Shown here: piece by piece, positions 36,501-47,661 of the stretch
How positions within the stretch are numbered: the first letter of the stretch is position 1
How the letters are laid out: each line of letters starts with the position of its first letter
Source: Spisula solida
Lineage: Eukaryota; Mollusca; Bivalvia; Venerida; Mactridae
Direction: 5' to 3'
NCBI GenBank assembly: GCA_947247005.1
Contig: OX365949.1
Location: forward strand, 2,056,001 to 2,120,000
Length of the DNA: 64,000 bases
Notes under the pieces: model-generated
Told to the model about the DNA's origin: nothing
Database searches by the model: none
Seen by the model: only the letters and a program-made list of their open reading frames with translations
Position numbers and translations under genes: made by a program

Positions 36501-38040
36501 GGCTGATCCTTGGGGCGTTAAGAAATTGTTACATTGATAGATTAGTATTTTACAAATCGATTTCAAATTTAACGATATTACAGCAACATGGGCGGCACTG
36601 CCTATTGCATACACAGACACCTCTGGTTGCTGATAGCGCATTCAATTTATGACCCATTCAAAAAGAAAGGGTGTGTAAAAATTTAGATTAGCTTTCTGTA
36701 TTTAAAACAACTTACTCACGTTACATGGAATTGAATCTCTGTTGTTTAATGTGTCAGAGAATTAAAAACGATACACTAGAATGCTGTCCAGAGTTATGTA
36801 AAACTATATATTTATATAAAATGGTCCCAGCTCCATATAGTGTTGACGTCACGTATGCGACAGGGGAGATCACTACGTAGGAGTTTGGAAATGGTTAAAG
36901 CTCGGCCATTTCCGTTTGTCTCCGTTAAATGTACAATGCATAAAGGCAGATTTAAGAATGGGTTATGTCGGTTTTAGAGGCACCGAACTGAAAATAGTGA
37001 TTTTGTGCCAATGACGGAGTTTTTATTTCATTCACACTCACCAGATACATTGCTATACATCACACAACGTTAGAATACATTATCAAGAGCCTGTCAACAA
37101 ATGCCCCATTTTGCTGCTTCCAACGGGTGGTTTTATAGTCGGGGTCGATTGTATAATTATGGATGTATGCGATGTCTAAAAGGTTCATTGCCGGATACAC
37201 ATTCCTCATATTTCAAATAATAGCCTTCACTTACGGTTTGTGTGTCGTATGAGACAAGCGGTACCAGTCTAGAGACAGTGACTGTGCCAATTGGAACGGT
37301 CAGTACGGAATTTATCGCTACTGAAATGGCCGAGACGTTCCGATTGCCGTAGTGCGTGGCCATTCGGTTTTATCCCTGCCTAATTGGACAAGCCTTTAGT
37401 TACAAGACAGAATAAATATTGTTGTATAAACTAATACCGGTTAGTTACCGTACTCATTTCAAGCGATGACAAACAATTTAATAACGCGTGGTGAAATATA
37501 AATAAAGGTTATTGTCTGTACGGTTATGTGGAAATATTAGACGAATAACTATTAACTTTGTTGTCCGCTAAATTCCAAAACCATAATTATTGATAAGAAT
37601 CGCATGACTCGGTCGAAAAGTTAACAGATTCATGGTATACTACCTTCTCTCGGTACACCAGTTTCCAGTACATTGCCTTTCTTATGCTAAAAGATTTTAT
37701 TGTGACAAGTGATCAGGCTTAACCAATCTTTTGGCTTATCTCAGAACTTTCAGGCCGAAACGGTTTTAATGAATAATGTATGCACATTTGTCCTGCATAA
37801 CAAGATTATTAAAATATTTGAAATTAGTGAATTATACGGACATAATTATATTAAGCCAATACAATAATCAAATTAGAGCGTGAAAACTACACTTCCTGCA
37901 TAAAATTGTAAAATGTAAAAAAAACAATAGTATGAGACCTTACCGAACTAAACCCTTGATCACCAAAGCGTAATGCAAACTTACGCAACGAAAGTACGAT
38001 ATATATGACGTTTTACTAGTTTCTGAAACTACTATTTTTT
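33549..38040. other. 4.5-kb AT-rich stretch without a supported gene
   Basis: ORFs reach only about 91 codons (36182-36457) with no recognisable domain. A TGACGTCACGTA (CRE-like) site lies at about 36845. No tandem array, tRNA or long inverted repeat was found by eye. Confidence 0.5.
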
Positions 38041-38240
38041 AACTAGGTCATTCAGCTGAAACAATTTTTTGGCATTCAGCTTCAGTTTATTACTGTTATT
38101 TTTAACTTTTTAGGACTTCAGACAGCTAAAACTAGGTATTTCAACCGCCGTTTTACTGTTGAAACTAGGACATTCAGCAAGGGCATCAGCTTTTTTATTG
38201 CTGAAACTAGTTCATTAAGCTTTTTGACAGCTGGAACTTG
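38041..38240. repeat. Degenerate repeat with CATTCAGC / GCTGAAACTAG words
   Basis: The words CATTCAGCTGAAAC, GGCATTCAGCTT, ACATTCAGC, GCTGAAACTAG and CAGCTGGAACTTGG recur irregularly over 200 bp. This suggests a decayed tandem array of about 40-60 bp period; exact units cannot be drawn. Confidence 0.45.
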
Positions 38241-38300
38241 GGCAGTTCTTTTTCTCGTTCGATTATGTCTTGGGCATTGTGGCTTGTAATTGTGATATGT

Positions 38301-38484
38301 CCACTTTCGTAGTAGAAGTCATAGCGACGTCACAGAAGATCATTAAATAGATCCGCCCACTGTCGTTGACAAAGTCAAAGTGAGGTCACGGAGGTTTTAT
38401 ACATAGACATGCCCACTGCCGTTGTAAAAGTCATAGTGTAGTCACGGACGTTTTATATAAAGACCAGCCCAATGTCGTTATATA
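38301..38484. repeat. 56-bp tandem repeat, 3.3 copies
   Basis: Units start at 38301, 38357, 38413 and (partial) 38469, each exactly 56 bp. The skeleton is CCACTGTCGTTGTAAAAGTC, then A-AGTG-GGTCACGGA-GTTTTATA. Units differ at roughly one position in four, so the array is old. No ORF runs through it. Confidence 0.8.
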
Positions 38485-38827
38485 AACAGATAAGCGGATT
38501 TCTTTCAAACGCATCAACTACGGATACATGTTTATGTCTATGACTGTACCCTTCTTAACAAAAATAATTTATTTTCGGCGGTTTGAAAGAAGGAAAATAA
38601 AGCAATCAGAGAGAGGAGAAAATATGTTGTGTCACTTAAAAAATGTGAATAAACTCATCATTATAACACACGTTTTTCTATTAATAGGAATACCTAGTAT
38701 ATCATTGCGGAAAGGAAAGCTTGAACAACCGACCTTCTTGTTACAGAATTAGGTATAAGATGGAACAAATGACGACACTGAAAGCTGCTTGAAACTCGAT
38801 CCAATTTATCATCTGATAAGTTTAGAG

Positions 38828-39232
38828 ATGGCTTATGTCGCTCAATGTCGAGATGAAATGAAGCGCGCACAGATTGTAACGGTTTTACTCAATATAACGA
38901 TGAATTTATGGACCCGAAGTAGAGAGATTTCACTTTCTGATTATGAAGAAAACAGATGCGCAATATTTTATCGATGTCATAAATCGTATATGTCAAGAAA
39001 CCCAGACGTTTTGGGTGTGTATATCATAATGCTTGGACTCGCTGCATGCGTTACGTGGACATGTTTCATACTAGACCACGATCATTTATTCGGTGCTTGG
39101 GCAATTGCATTGTATCCGAGGAATGTTTACTTTAAAACGCTAGGAAGTCGTCATGGCAGACGTTTAATAAAACAATTGAATTTTCGTGTAAAATACAAAA
39201 AATATAAAGCCTTACTCATTAACTATCGTTGA
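38828..39232 (+). other. Orphan ORF of 134 codons, function unknown
   Basis: The longest non-repeat ORF in the window. The first ATG is at 38828 (MAYVAQCRDEMKRAQ start); the open frame extends upstream to 38759 without another ATG. The middle holds one hydrophobic stretch (roughly residues 63-80, beginning VLGVYIIMLGLAACV) that could span a membrane, followed by a basic C-terminal tail rich in Lys and Arg. No known domain is recognisable, there is no obvious polyadenylation or splice context, and at this base composition an open run of this length is uncommon but can occur by chance in 64 kb. Could be an exon, a relic of a retroelement or noise. Confidence 0.2.
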
Positions 39233-40950
39233 ACACGCTGGTTTGGAGTCCCACTTAATTATACCATCACTCTATTTAGCTATTCGTTTGCAAGTGTAAT
39301 TTTTTGTGACGCCATATGACGTCATAATGACCCTTTCCATGTTGCGGTTCAACCTCATGCTAAGGACTGATGAATATGATTAACTGCTCTGAAATAAATT
39401 GATATACGATCAACACAAACCCAATAAAATAAACACAAACAGTTAAAGTATACTCGAATTTACCTATACTCGGTATACATGGTGTATTTATTCATGTGTA
39501 TATATCCAGTAAACACGCTCTTGTTGTCAGAAGGCCGGGTATCTGTCATACTTAAATCATTAAGAAACAGCAAATGTGAAAACTCGCCGCGTGAAGACTA
39601 ACTTATCTTCTCTAATCTGGTTATTTGATTGGTTAATGAACCTAATCGACAGAGGAAAACAATAGAGCAACATAATTAAATGTTCAGAACTTCATCCCGC
39701 GCTTGTAGTGATTATCATAATGTGAAGAAAGAACGGACCGCCGTGCGGGTGGACTAAAACAATATGGCCACCAGAGGGCAAAGTTTACCGACCTACCATT
39801 AGATATGAATTTTATTCGTGCATCAAAATGTCCAGTTTAATCATTGTGATGCCTAGCAGATGGTTAAAACGCAGCGAGAAGTCTGAATTATAATTAACAG
39901 GTATCTTGAACTGAATTATTCTGGACCAGCTTGAGTAATGGCGAACCACGGCAGGTTTTGGTGTTATGTCGGTTATATTGAAACAAAGGCGATTATTAAC
40001 TGACGGCGACGTTATTAAATGTTCCAAACAAGGCCAAGGTGAACAAAACATATATATATTTTTCTCGCTTACAGAACACTGATACATATAGTTCCTACTT
40101 ATACAAGATTTACTTCCCTTGCTTTAAAATATCCGACATCTTAGAAGTGAAGACAAAGCTCATTTATATCATATTCATAAGTACTGATAGCAGATATTTA
40201 TAATTAACTTCGAAACTAGGTTTTCTTTATCAAAAAAGTCACTACTAATGTTAAATAAACTACTTATCTTTTTCTCCTATTCAACATTTAAAAATGCTGC
40301 CCTTAAAAAATGGCCGAGCATTAAGAACAAGGGTGTTAAAGAATGTGTGGTTGGAAATACGTATACAGTAACATTTCTTTAATAAGGCCGTACATGATGC
40401 CTTTACATTTTGATCATGTTAATTAATATGGTCTTTGTTCACCAGTGGTGTACATCGATGTTCAGTCATAAATTATTATACGAGAAATCTACTTGACATG
40501 ATTTGGACTTATATAAAACAACTTCAAATTCAATCGATACTTATTTTGTTTAAACCCCAGGAATTTGTATAAAAGGAAGAAAACAATGTATGTTACATGC
40601 CGATTTGCCAATTAACTTTGAAACTAACTTATCGTAAATGTAGTTACACCGTGTCCAGTGGATGGACATGAACCGAAGCCATCATATAGATATACGGGTG
40701 CCCTTTTGTCGCCAATGGCCTGCCCTATCCATGAATACCAAATCGCATGATGGGTAAAAACAATGTTCTAAGATAGCTGTAATAAGAAGAATCGACGTTT
40801 TGCTGCGATAGCTGATTGTCTAGACACTTTATAATTCTCCTCATTGTGAAATTTATGAGTAATAGAATAGCTAAACGTGGATCAGAATTGAAGGAAGTGG
40901 ATTATGTTTCTACAAATACTCGGAAAAGTGCGAATGAAACTGCCGAAACC
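39233..40950. other. Stretch without a supported gene
   Basis: ATATGACGTCAT (CRE-like) lies at about 39315. A GGTCTTTGTTCACCAGTGG word at about 40431 belongs to the GTGGTCTTTGTTCA family seen at 2 kb. A minus-strand 91-codon ORF (39812-40087) is unremarkable. Confidence 0.5.
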
Positions 40951-41141
40951 TATAAAAGCCACGTGAGTTCCATGTAATTAGGGCGGAGCAGAACGGTCAG
41001 GACGGGTTTTAATTATAATCCATTACAGAACATATAACTACAAAACACATGTAAAACATATGTTTGTGTAATCAAACAGTCTATCAAAAACCTGGTTGAA
41101 TTCATACTCGAATGTAAATGGATTTAGGGTTTATTGGAAAG
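40951..41141 (+). promoter_or_regulatory. TATA box with possible first exon
   Basis: TATAAAAG at 40951-40958 is followed by CCACGTGAG (E-box). A start expected near 40980-40990 would give a leader reaching ATG at 41118, then seven sense codons and AAG|GTGAGT at 41142, a consensus splice donor. Against this, three earlier ATGs in the leader each meet a quick stop, and no downstream exon is recognisable. So the signals are seen, but the gene is inference. Confidence 0.2.
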
Positions 41142-41330
41142 GTGAGTCGATTAAATTCTGACAGCTAAACGTTCTAACTAGATGAAGATCGCTGGATGGT
41201 TTATATTCCTGATCCGTCAGCTTATCTCATCTAACGAAAACAGCGTTAGTGTTCTGATACCCATTGTAACAAAAATACAAACAGGAGATGTTTGTTAACA
41301 GGTGGTAGCCCAATGGGCAGAAATAGTCAA

Positions 41331-41505
41331 GGGCTCAGTGACCTTGACCTACTGACGGCATAAAAATCAATAGTTGATGACCAATTTCCATGTAAAGTTT
41401 GAAAGTCCTAGGGCAAAGCGTTCTTGAATTATTTGAACGGAAACCATTTGGTCTACTGACAGACCGACCGACATGTGCAAAGCAATTTACCCCCTCATCA
41501 AAGAT
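41331..41505 (+). repeat. Dispersed bivalve-type repeat (GTGACCTTGACCT)
   Basis: Reads CAGTGACCTTGACCTACTGA, then ATTTCCATGTAAAGTTTGAA, GTCCTAGGGCAAAGCGTTCT, TGAACGGAAACCATTTGGTC, ACAGACCGACCGACATGTGC and AAAGCAATTTACCCCCTC. I recognise this order of blocks as a very common dispersed repeat of bivalve genomes, and it is the best clue to the organism here. Two ORFs overlapping it (61 and 93 codons) are not genes. Confidence 0.75.
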
Positions 41506-41599
41506 ATCACTATTCGACTACAAATGGGACACCAGTAAAAGGTCAACACATGTCACGAATACTGGCGACAATGTTCATGCTTAATCAGCATTTTATGCA

Positions 41600-41735
41600 A
41601 TTAGTGTTTGTGTTTATAACTTGTTTAGTTAAGCATTGTGCCTTGTATGTTTTTTATGTTTTCTGTGCTCGGCTGGTTAAGCTGAGTGCTACTTTCCCTG
41701 TCCGACTTAATATTATCTTTTTGAGCACATTGCTT
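41600..41735 (+). repeat. SINE-family tail (TTCCCTGTC core)
   Basis: Directly after the previous repeat: TTTTCTGTGCTCGGCTGGTT, AAGCTGAGTGCTACTTTCCC and TGTCCGACTTAATATTATCT followed by TTTTGAGCAC. The core at 41693-41722 matches the minus-strand SINE at 25.53-25.56 kb and the fragments at 0.62 and 47.12 kb. The head of the element is absent. Confidence 0.55.
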
Positions 41736-42004
41736 GTTGGTGCAGCGTGCATATAATTATTTTATTAAATATGTGCATACTGAAAAAGAGCAAAAACAGC
41801 AAAAACAGCATACATGCACATCTGACAGTATATAATGTTTAATATACTTTTTCATCGTCCCTAGTAAAATAGGGTGGTGCTTTCGATGAAATCTCATTGT
41901 TTCCGTACACGGAGAGATCATCTATTCATACACTAAGTGCCGTGACACCAGTAGTCAATATGTTTGAATGAATAAATAGAAATTGATAAACTATATTTTG
42001 CATG

Positions 42005-42180
42005 ACCGGTTTACATACTTTCATGACCGGTTTATAAGATTAAAACTATATGACACCCGATATTTGGCTACCCAATGTTAGGGGTTAGGGTTAGGAGTTA
42101 GGGTTAGGTGTTAGGGTTAGGGGTTAGGGTTAGGGCTTGTAATCGCCTTTTATTGGGTGTCATATAGTGCCAACCGGTTA
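42005..42180. repeat. Interstitial telomere-like tract inside an inverted repeat
   Basis: 42078-42135 is a TTAGGG-type tract with variant units (TTAGGGG, TTAGGAG, TTAGGTG), about nine to ten units. It is flanked by ACTATATGACACCC at 42045-42058 and GGGTGTCATATAGT at 42155-42168, an exact 14-bp inverted pair; further out GACCGGTTT and AACCGGT also mirror each other. So the telomere-like tract is the centre of a short palindromic element, not a chromosome end. GACCGGTTTA is duplicated on the left at 42004 and 42026. Confidence 0.8.
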
Positions 42181-44924
42181 ACAAGTACTTTCGCTAAGGT
42201 GGCGCAGTCTATTGTCGGCGTAGGAAACAAAGTAGTTCGAGGCAGTAAAAACGACCGATTGTTGAAATGTGTGTTAAATCTAGTCGTTCTTCGAACAACT
42301 AAAACCCTGCCCTTCTCCAATAGCTAGCTGGTTGGGCATATTTGCATATGAACACCTCTGTAAACAAACGTGATATCTCCTATGATACTGTTTGCAAATA
42401 TATTGTAATAAATTATATTGTCGAACAATATATGTACATGTATGCTTAAACAAAACTGGGATATTGGGCACACGTGTTACATTATACTAGTCATAGCCGT
42501 AATGTGGAATACAGTTCATACATGTATAGGCAATAACACTTCTGTTTAGATGATGGTGAAAATAAAATTGGCAATCCACTTGTGTCCCGTACAAGTCACT
42601 TAGAAATTATGGTTTTTTTGTATATAAAAATGTGAAGTAACACCATTAGCCCTCTACCGCGTACTTCAACTTGTTTGAATACTGACTGGGTCAAACAGGT
42701 TATAATCTTGATCCAATTTATTGGAATGTGTTATTGTCATATCCTCCACAAGTGGAGAAGTTGTCAGTCGCTCACATGAGAGGTTAGTACTGGTTAATAA
42801 TTAATTCCAGAAAGAAAACTGGTAGAAAGGTAACTTGAAAAATCGGAAAGGGAATGCAGCACTCAGCTGAAACATCGGAGCAAAGGAACATGAAATAATA
42901 CCGACTATATTCAAACGACACAATGACTTAACACACAACTGAATGATAAAAAGAAACTAAAAATCTGAAAGTCCACGTTTCAACTGTCGAAAAACGTGAA
43001 AACACAAACAAACACAATTATTGGTGTCAGTGAAGTGTGTTTTCACGTTGTCCCTTGTAAAGTTACTTATCCAGATATTTCTATTTTTTTAAACAGAAGA
43101 GGCGTACGTTACAGTCTTTTTTGAAATAACAAAATAAAATATGATACTGGGTACAAAAAACAACGTCTAGTTATCATTTAGTCATGTTTTGCACGGATAT
43201 GTTACTCATTATGTTTGAAATTTTGAATGAATCAAATTTATAAAAACGAATTCATCACCGATCAAGATTACACGGCAGGTAAACAGGTCTAGTATCACTT
43301 AACAATGACAGTTAGATACGTTGATACTATAGTTAGGAAATCTGCACCACATGATGGATGTAAATGATCAAATGTTTGCTAGAAATCAGAATTCAGTAAA
43401 CTCTTAATATTCGCGGGGATTACTTTTCGTTAATCGCTTGGATGAAATCGACCTCGAAATCAAATCCCGGAATGATCGACCTACGAGGAGTAACTCTATG
43501 ATCGAGTAAATAAGCTCTACAATAGATTACAGATCCAGAGGGTCTTGGTTTGAATCACTTCAGCAGCACTAAAGTCATTTCTGAGACGCTTTTCAGTGAT
43601 CCCACAGTGGTAGTCTCGTATTTATGCTGCAAACTGGAACCGTTAAAGCACTGTCAAGAATCGTTTAGAAAGAGTCGGGGTAACGTACTCAGCATTTTTG
43701 TATCACTCGAATAGCTGTTTCCTCGTGTTCGAAGATCATTGGCCAAGCAGGCAGGGACAAAACCAATGACCACGCATTTACAACAGTTACTGTTTTGCAA
43801 ACAAACGCAAACAATCTCACAATCATGAATAGTCTTCCACGATCTCACAAAATGATCTCGTTTTAACAATTTCCACGAAAAAGAATGGTCGCAAAATTGA
43901 ATGTTTTACTGCAACTGATTGACAGATAAACGATGCAGCTGCACGAGATTCACGTGCGCCATTTGTTGCTCGTTACACGTGCTTATACCGTCACTGTACG
44001 GAGATAGACAACTTATTTCTTTGATAAACAGTTTACCACAACTCACGGATAGATTTAAACAAAAAGAGGAATTGCCCAGCAAATGAGAAATAAAGATAAA
44101 TTTGTCAATGAAGTCTCGTTTGATGGGATTTTCTTACGAGTAGATGGGTAACACCTGGCAATGTATTAAAAACCAGGCAATCGTTTTCTTGGGGAAATGT
44201 TTTAATGCAATTTTAGATAATTTTCATTGAAATTACATGTTGTTTCTGGATGAAGAGTGATAAATGTTCAGGTATTTTGTGCTTCTCAAGATAAAAGAAT
44301 ACGTCCTGATAATGCACATATGTTAAATGAGTGAGGTATAATATAAAATGCTCGTAGTTTATGTATAATTCAGACATTAATAAATGTCATTATATAGATA
44401 TTTTCATATTTTGTTGATAATGTAACGTGAAATGGCGGGAATGACTCATGGTCACAGATTTTTGTCAGCATATGTTCAACGTTGGCGGTACGATTCAAGG
44501 GCCGGAGTTTTCCATCGTACTAGAATATATCGCACGAGCTCATTGTCATAATCATAATATCACTGAGAAGTCTTCATGTTACTGAAAAGTTGTTTGTGGA
44601 ACTTTGACCAAACATGACTACAGTCAAACCCCTCAAAGTGCTCACCATAACATTGTACACAACGTTTCGACAATGGAGGTCCCTATGTAGGATTTTGGAT
44701 TAAAGTACTGACACAATCCGAATAACGAAAGTCCGATTGTGACGTTCCAAGTTATTTTGAGGTCATATATTCATTTCATTCCAAATAAAGACCTAAATTG
44801 GTATAAAATTTGTATACAAATGTTCATTAAATTGAATTAAACTAATTACACCTAAACCAATCACATACTTATAGAAATTACATAATTATTGATATACCTT
44901 GTTATTTAATGCTAACTGATGAGA
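42181..44924. other. Stretch without a supported gene
   Basis: A weak B-box-like TTGGTTTGAATCAC lies at about 43547. Three unremarkable short ORFs. No tandem array was seen. Confidence 0.5.
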
Positions 44925-45480
44925 TATGGAGTTCTATCAGTGAAATAAAACCTATATCAGTCACTGGTTATCACCTACAATGTGACTGATATAAGCTCCG
45001 CCCCCTCACAGGGACTACTTTAATTTACCAAAATCTCAACACTAAAATGTCTGTAACTTTTTTATTACTGGACGGAAACATGTCATGTGGGGGGTTTTAT
45101 TCTTAGTTAGACCATTTCCTACAAGTTGGTGTATGATTTAATGCAAAATTCTCAAAAAAGTTGTTTTCACCTATTCACCATAATCCAAGATGGCGGATTT
45201 GGAAGTGAAAAATATGAATGGAATAACATATTCATACATAGCCTAACCACAGTGGTATTTTGGCATAAATAGTACCAGTTTTGACACCATAAAAGCATTA
45301 AATAAATAGAATATTTGTTTGTTTTGATTGAATATGGTTAATATCTCATCTTGTAGTGATAAAATTTTAATATTTTCACTCGCGCTACGCGCTCTTGAAA
45401 ATATTGAATTTTATCCCTACACGATGAGATATAAACCATATTCAATCAAAACAAACAAATATCCTCTATTTATATGAATA
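44925..45480. mobile_element. MITE-like element ending in a 170-bp hairpin
   Basis: The right part, 45302-45474, is a hairpin: the arm beginning ATAAATAGAATATTTGTTTG is mirrored by the arm ending CAAACAAATATCCTCTATTT, pairing over about 82 bp with few mismatches, and the turn reads CTCGCGCTACGCGCTC. The left part has its own short inverted pair, TATATCAGTCAC (44954-44965) and GTGACTGATATA (44982-44993), and includes AAGATGGCGG at about 45189. I recognise the 'CACTCGCGCTACGCGCTC' turn as common in bivalve repeats. No ORF. The left boundary is approximate. Confidence 0.65.
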
Positions 45481-45526
45481 TCTACGTTTTTCTAACAATT
45501 ATTTAGGGCAATACCAGAACGGACTC

Positions 45527-45720
45527 GTGCCGCGATTCAAACATTCATCCACCCTCTGAGTCTCGGATTACGGGTGGTTGTGCCGCGATTCAAACATTCA
45601 TCCTCCCTCTCGGATGGCGGCTGGTTGTGCCGCGATTCAAACATTCATTCTCCCTCTAGGATGACGGTTGGTTGTGCCGCGGTTCAAACATTCATCCTAC
45701 CTCTCGGATGACGGTTGGTT
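45527..45720 (-). repeat. 47-bp tandem repeat carrying a SINE-like B box
   Basis: Four units start at 45527 (53 bp), 45580, 45627 and 45674 (47 bp each). Each begins GTGCCGCGATTCAAACATTC and ends GATGACGGTTGGTT or a close variant. On the minus strand each unit reads GGAGGATGAATGTTTGAATC, the same word as the B-box fragment at 12.46 kb. The unit therefore seems to be a tandemly amplified piece of a tRNA-derived SINE. Non-coding. Confidence 0.8.
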
Positions 45721-47049
45721 TAAACATTTACAACAGGACGGGAGATAAATCCATTAACCGTTCATGTATAAGTAGTTTATAATCAAATTATAATCACCAT
45801 TACTACATACTTTGGGTTAACCTGTAAAATATTTTTTTCATTTTAAATAAATCAAAATTTATCAACTTACTGTTATCGACATGAGAGCTTGTTTGTCATA
45901 TCGGTTGTTGTTTATTACCCCGCCAGAGGTTTATCAGTCAATAAGGTTACACCGGGTCACAAGCTGTGGCGTATCAAAGGGCAATAAATCTGAATTATTG
46001 GGCGAATACGATGAGACAGTTTTATTTATAGCTATATGACTGCAGAATATAGAAAGGAGCCGACGATAATGTTCAACACGAACGTTGCACATTGTCAATT
46101 TTATCCAAAATGTTCCAACAATATGTAATAGTTAGAATGTATTTATAAGTAAATTTAAGTGATTAAAAAGGCAATGAAAATGGCTAAGATTGACTTTTTG
46201 CTGAACATGACATATTTGCGAGAGCATTGCCGACAAATTACGAGGAAAATGTGATTACATTTCTGAAATTATATTCATAGTAATTTCCTACTATATCTGA
46301 CCGTGTGGCCTGCAAAGTATCTAGTGAAAGGTGCCAAGAAGCTGTGTATCGGTGCTATACACCGGGCACATTTTTAAAAGACACGGATATTAATACTATT
46401 TTGATATCCCAGCGGAGTTTGATGTTAACAAAGTTCAAACTGATATATCATATATACACCAGGGGTGTTGGACTCCAGTGACGGTAGAGATAATCTTGAC
46501 GGGCCGCTTCGTCCAGCAGTTAAAATGATTTAAAGGCAACACCATCTTATTGTTCGTAAAGTGTTAACATATAAATCATTTGTACTCATGTTGATTTATA
46601 CCCACATGCTCATGAGATATTCACATGCAGACACATAGACAACACGAAAATACAATTTTGACAAGTTTGATTCGCCGTAAGATCTAATGGAAGATTGCCA
46701 TTTAATTTAATTGTCAAATGAGTTTCCTCGTAAAATAAAGTCTTTATTATTATTATTATTATTATAAACATCCCATTTTAATGATTTTACGTTCCATTAT
46801 GATACAATTCTTCGTTGTGAATGAGCTGATCGTATTTTGGGGGCGTTTTAAATTTTCTGATAGATTAAACAACGGTTCAATCAGGTAAATTGAAAGTATT
46901 GATGTATCCATTAGTTGGATACTAACACAAGTTAAAATAAGTCTAGATCTGTTTTTAAGTTCATATATCGCCAACAATAGTATTTTTCTAACTTAAATAG
47001 AGTCCATCAAAAGTCATCACATTTTTTTATTCGTCATTTTGACCACTAG
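45721..47049. other. Stretch without a supported gene; retroposon-like 3' end
   Basis: At 46731-46765 AAAATAAAGTC is followed by a (TTA)n run of about seven units, the usual look of a LINE or SINE 3' end with a microsatellite tail; the 5' extent of the element is not visible. A minus-strand 71-codon ORF (46762-46977) has no recognisable motif. Confidence 0.45.
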
Positions 47050-47145
47050 ATGTGTCTTTCATACAGAGCTATGTATTGTGTACACTGTTCTTGTTTTCTG
47101 TTGTTTCTGTTGATTGTTGCCTTCCCTGTACGATTTGTACTACCG
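47050..47145 (+). repeat. SINE-family fragment (TTCCCTGTA core)
   Basis: TGTTGATTGTTGCCTTCCCT then GTACGATTTGTACTACCGG places a diverged TTCCCTGTC-GATTTG core at 47122-47137, preceded by a T-rich TTTTCTGTTGTTTCTG stretch as in the 41.6-kb copy. A 90-codon hydrophobic ORF crosses it and is therefore suspect. Confidence 0.4.
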
Positions 47146-47458
47146 GTAATCTTTATAAACTGTATTGTAATTGATATAGAACGGTGTGTTGGTTACTGTG
47201 GTGCCATATTGCTGGACATGTTGTATTTAGTACAGACATGTTGTGATTGGTCGGTGAACATGCGGACACAGACCATTAATCATTCTGCTGATGAGCTTAG
47301 ACTGGTTCTACAATGTTGGTGATGCCAAAGCAATTCTGGGAGCAGCTGCTTACCCATCGTAGTTTTTGGAAACACGATTCGTAATATTAGAAATGGATCC
47401 CTGAAAAGTCATCTTAAATTGTAGTAGAAAAGTTTATGACGCCAAAATGAGGCTTACA

Positions 47459-47661
47459 AAACAATAAGGATTTTGTCATTTGTCATTTGTAAAACTGTGT
47501 ACAGTACACTCTGAAAGTACCTTTCTGCAATGTTTGTACATGCCTTTCTGAAAGAAACGAGGTAACGTTAGCCTTCTGTTGGACAACAAACATTGCAGAA
47601 AGGTACATTCAGACTGTACACAGTTTTACAAAGAGGCATAATGACAAAATCCTTATTGTTT
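47459..47661. repeat. 203-bp hairpin with 77-79-bp arms
   Basis: 47459-47537 (AAACAATAAGGATTTTGTCA start) is inverted at 47585-47661 (ends GACAAAATCCTTATTGTTT). The inner arms share TACCTTTCTGCAATGTTTGT / ACAAACATTGCAGAAAGGTA perfectly. Small indels occur in the middle of the arms; the loop is 47 bp. Probably a MITE; a transcript would fold into a long stem usable by small-RNA pathways. Confidence 0.7.

Noticed and set aside
44954..44993. TATATCAGTCA shared between the 44.95-kb inverted repeat and the satellite unit
   Set aside because: The match is only about a dozen bases and does not extend; chance is adequate.
47050..47322. 90-codon hydrophobic Cys-rich ORF
   Set aside because: Its first third lies in a SINE-family fragment; the hydrophobicity follows from T-rich sequence.
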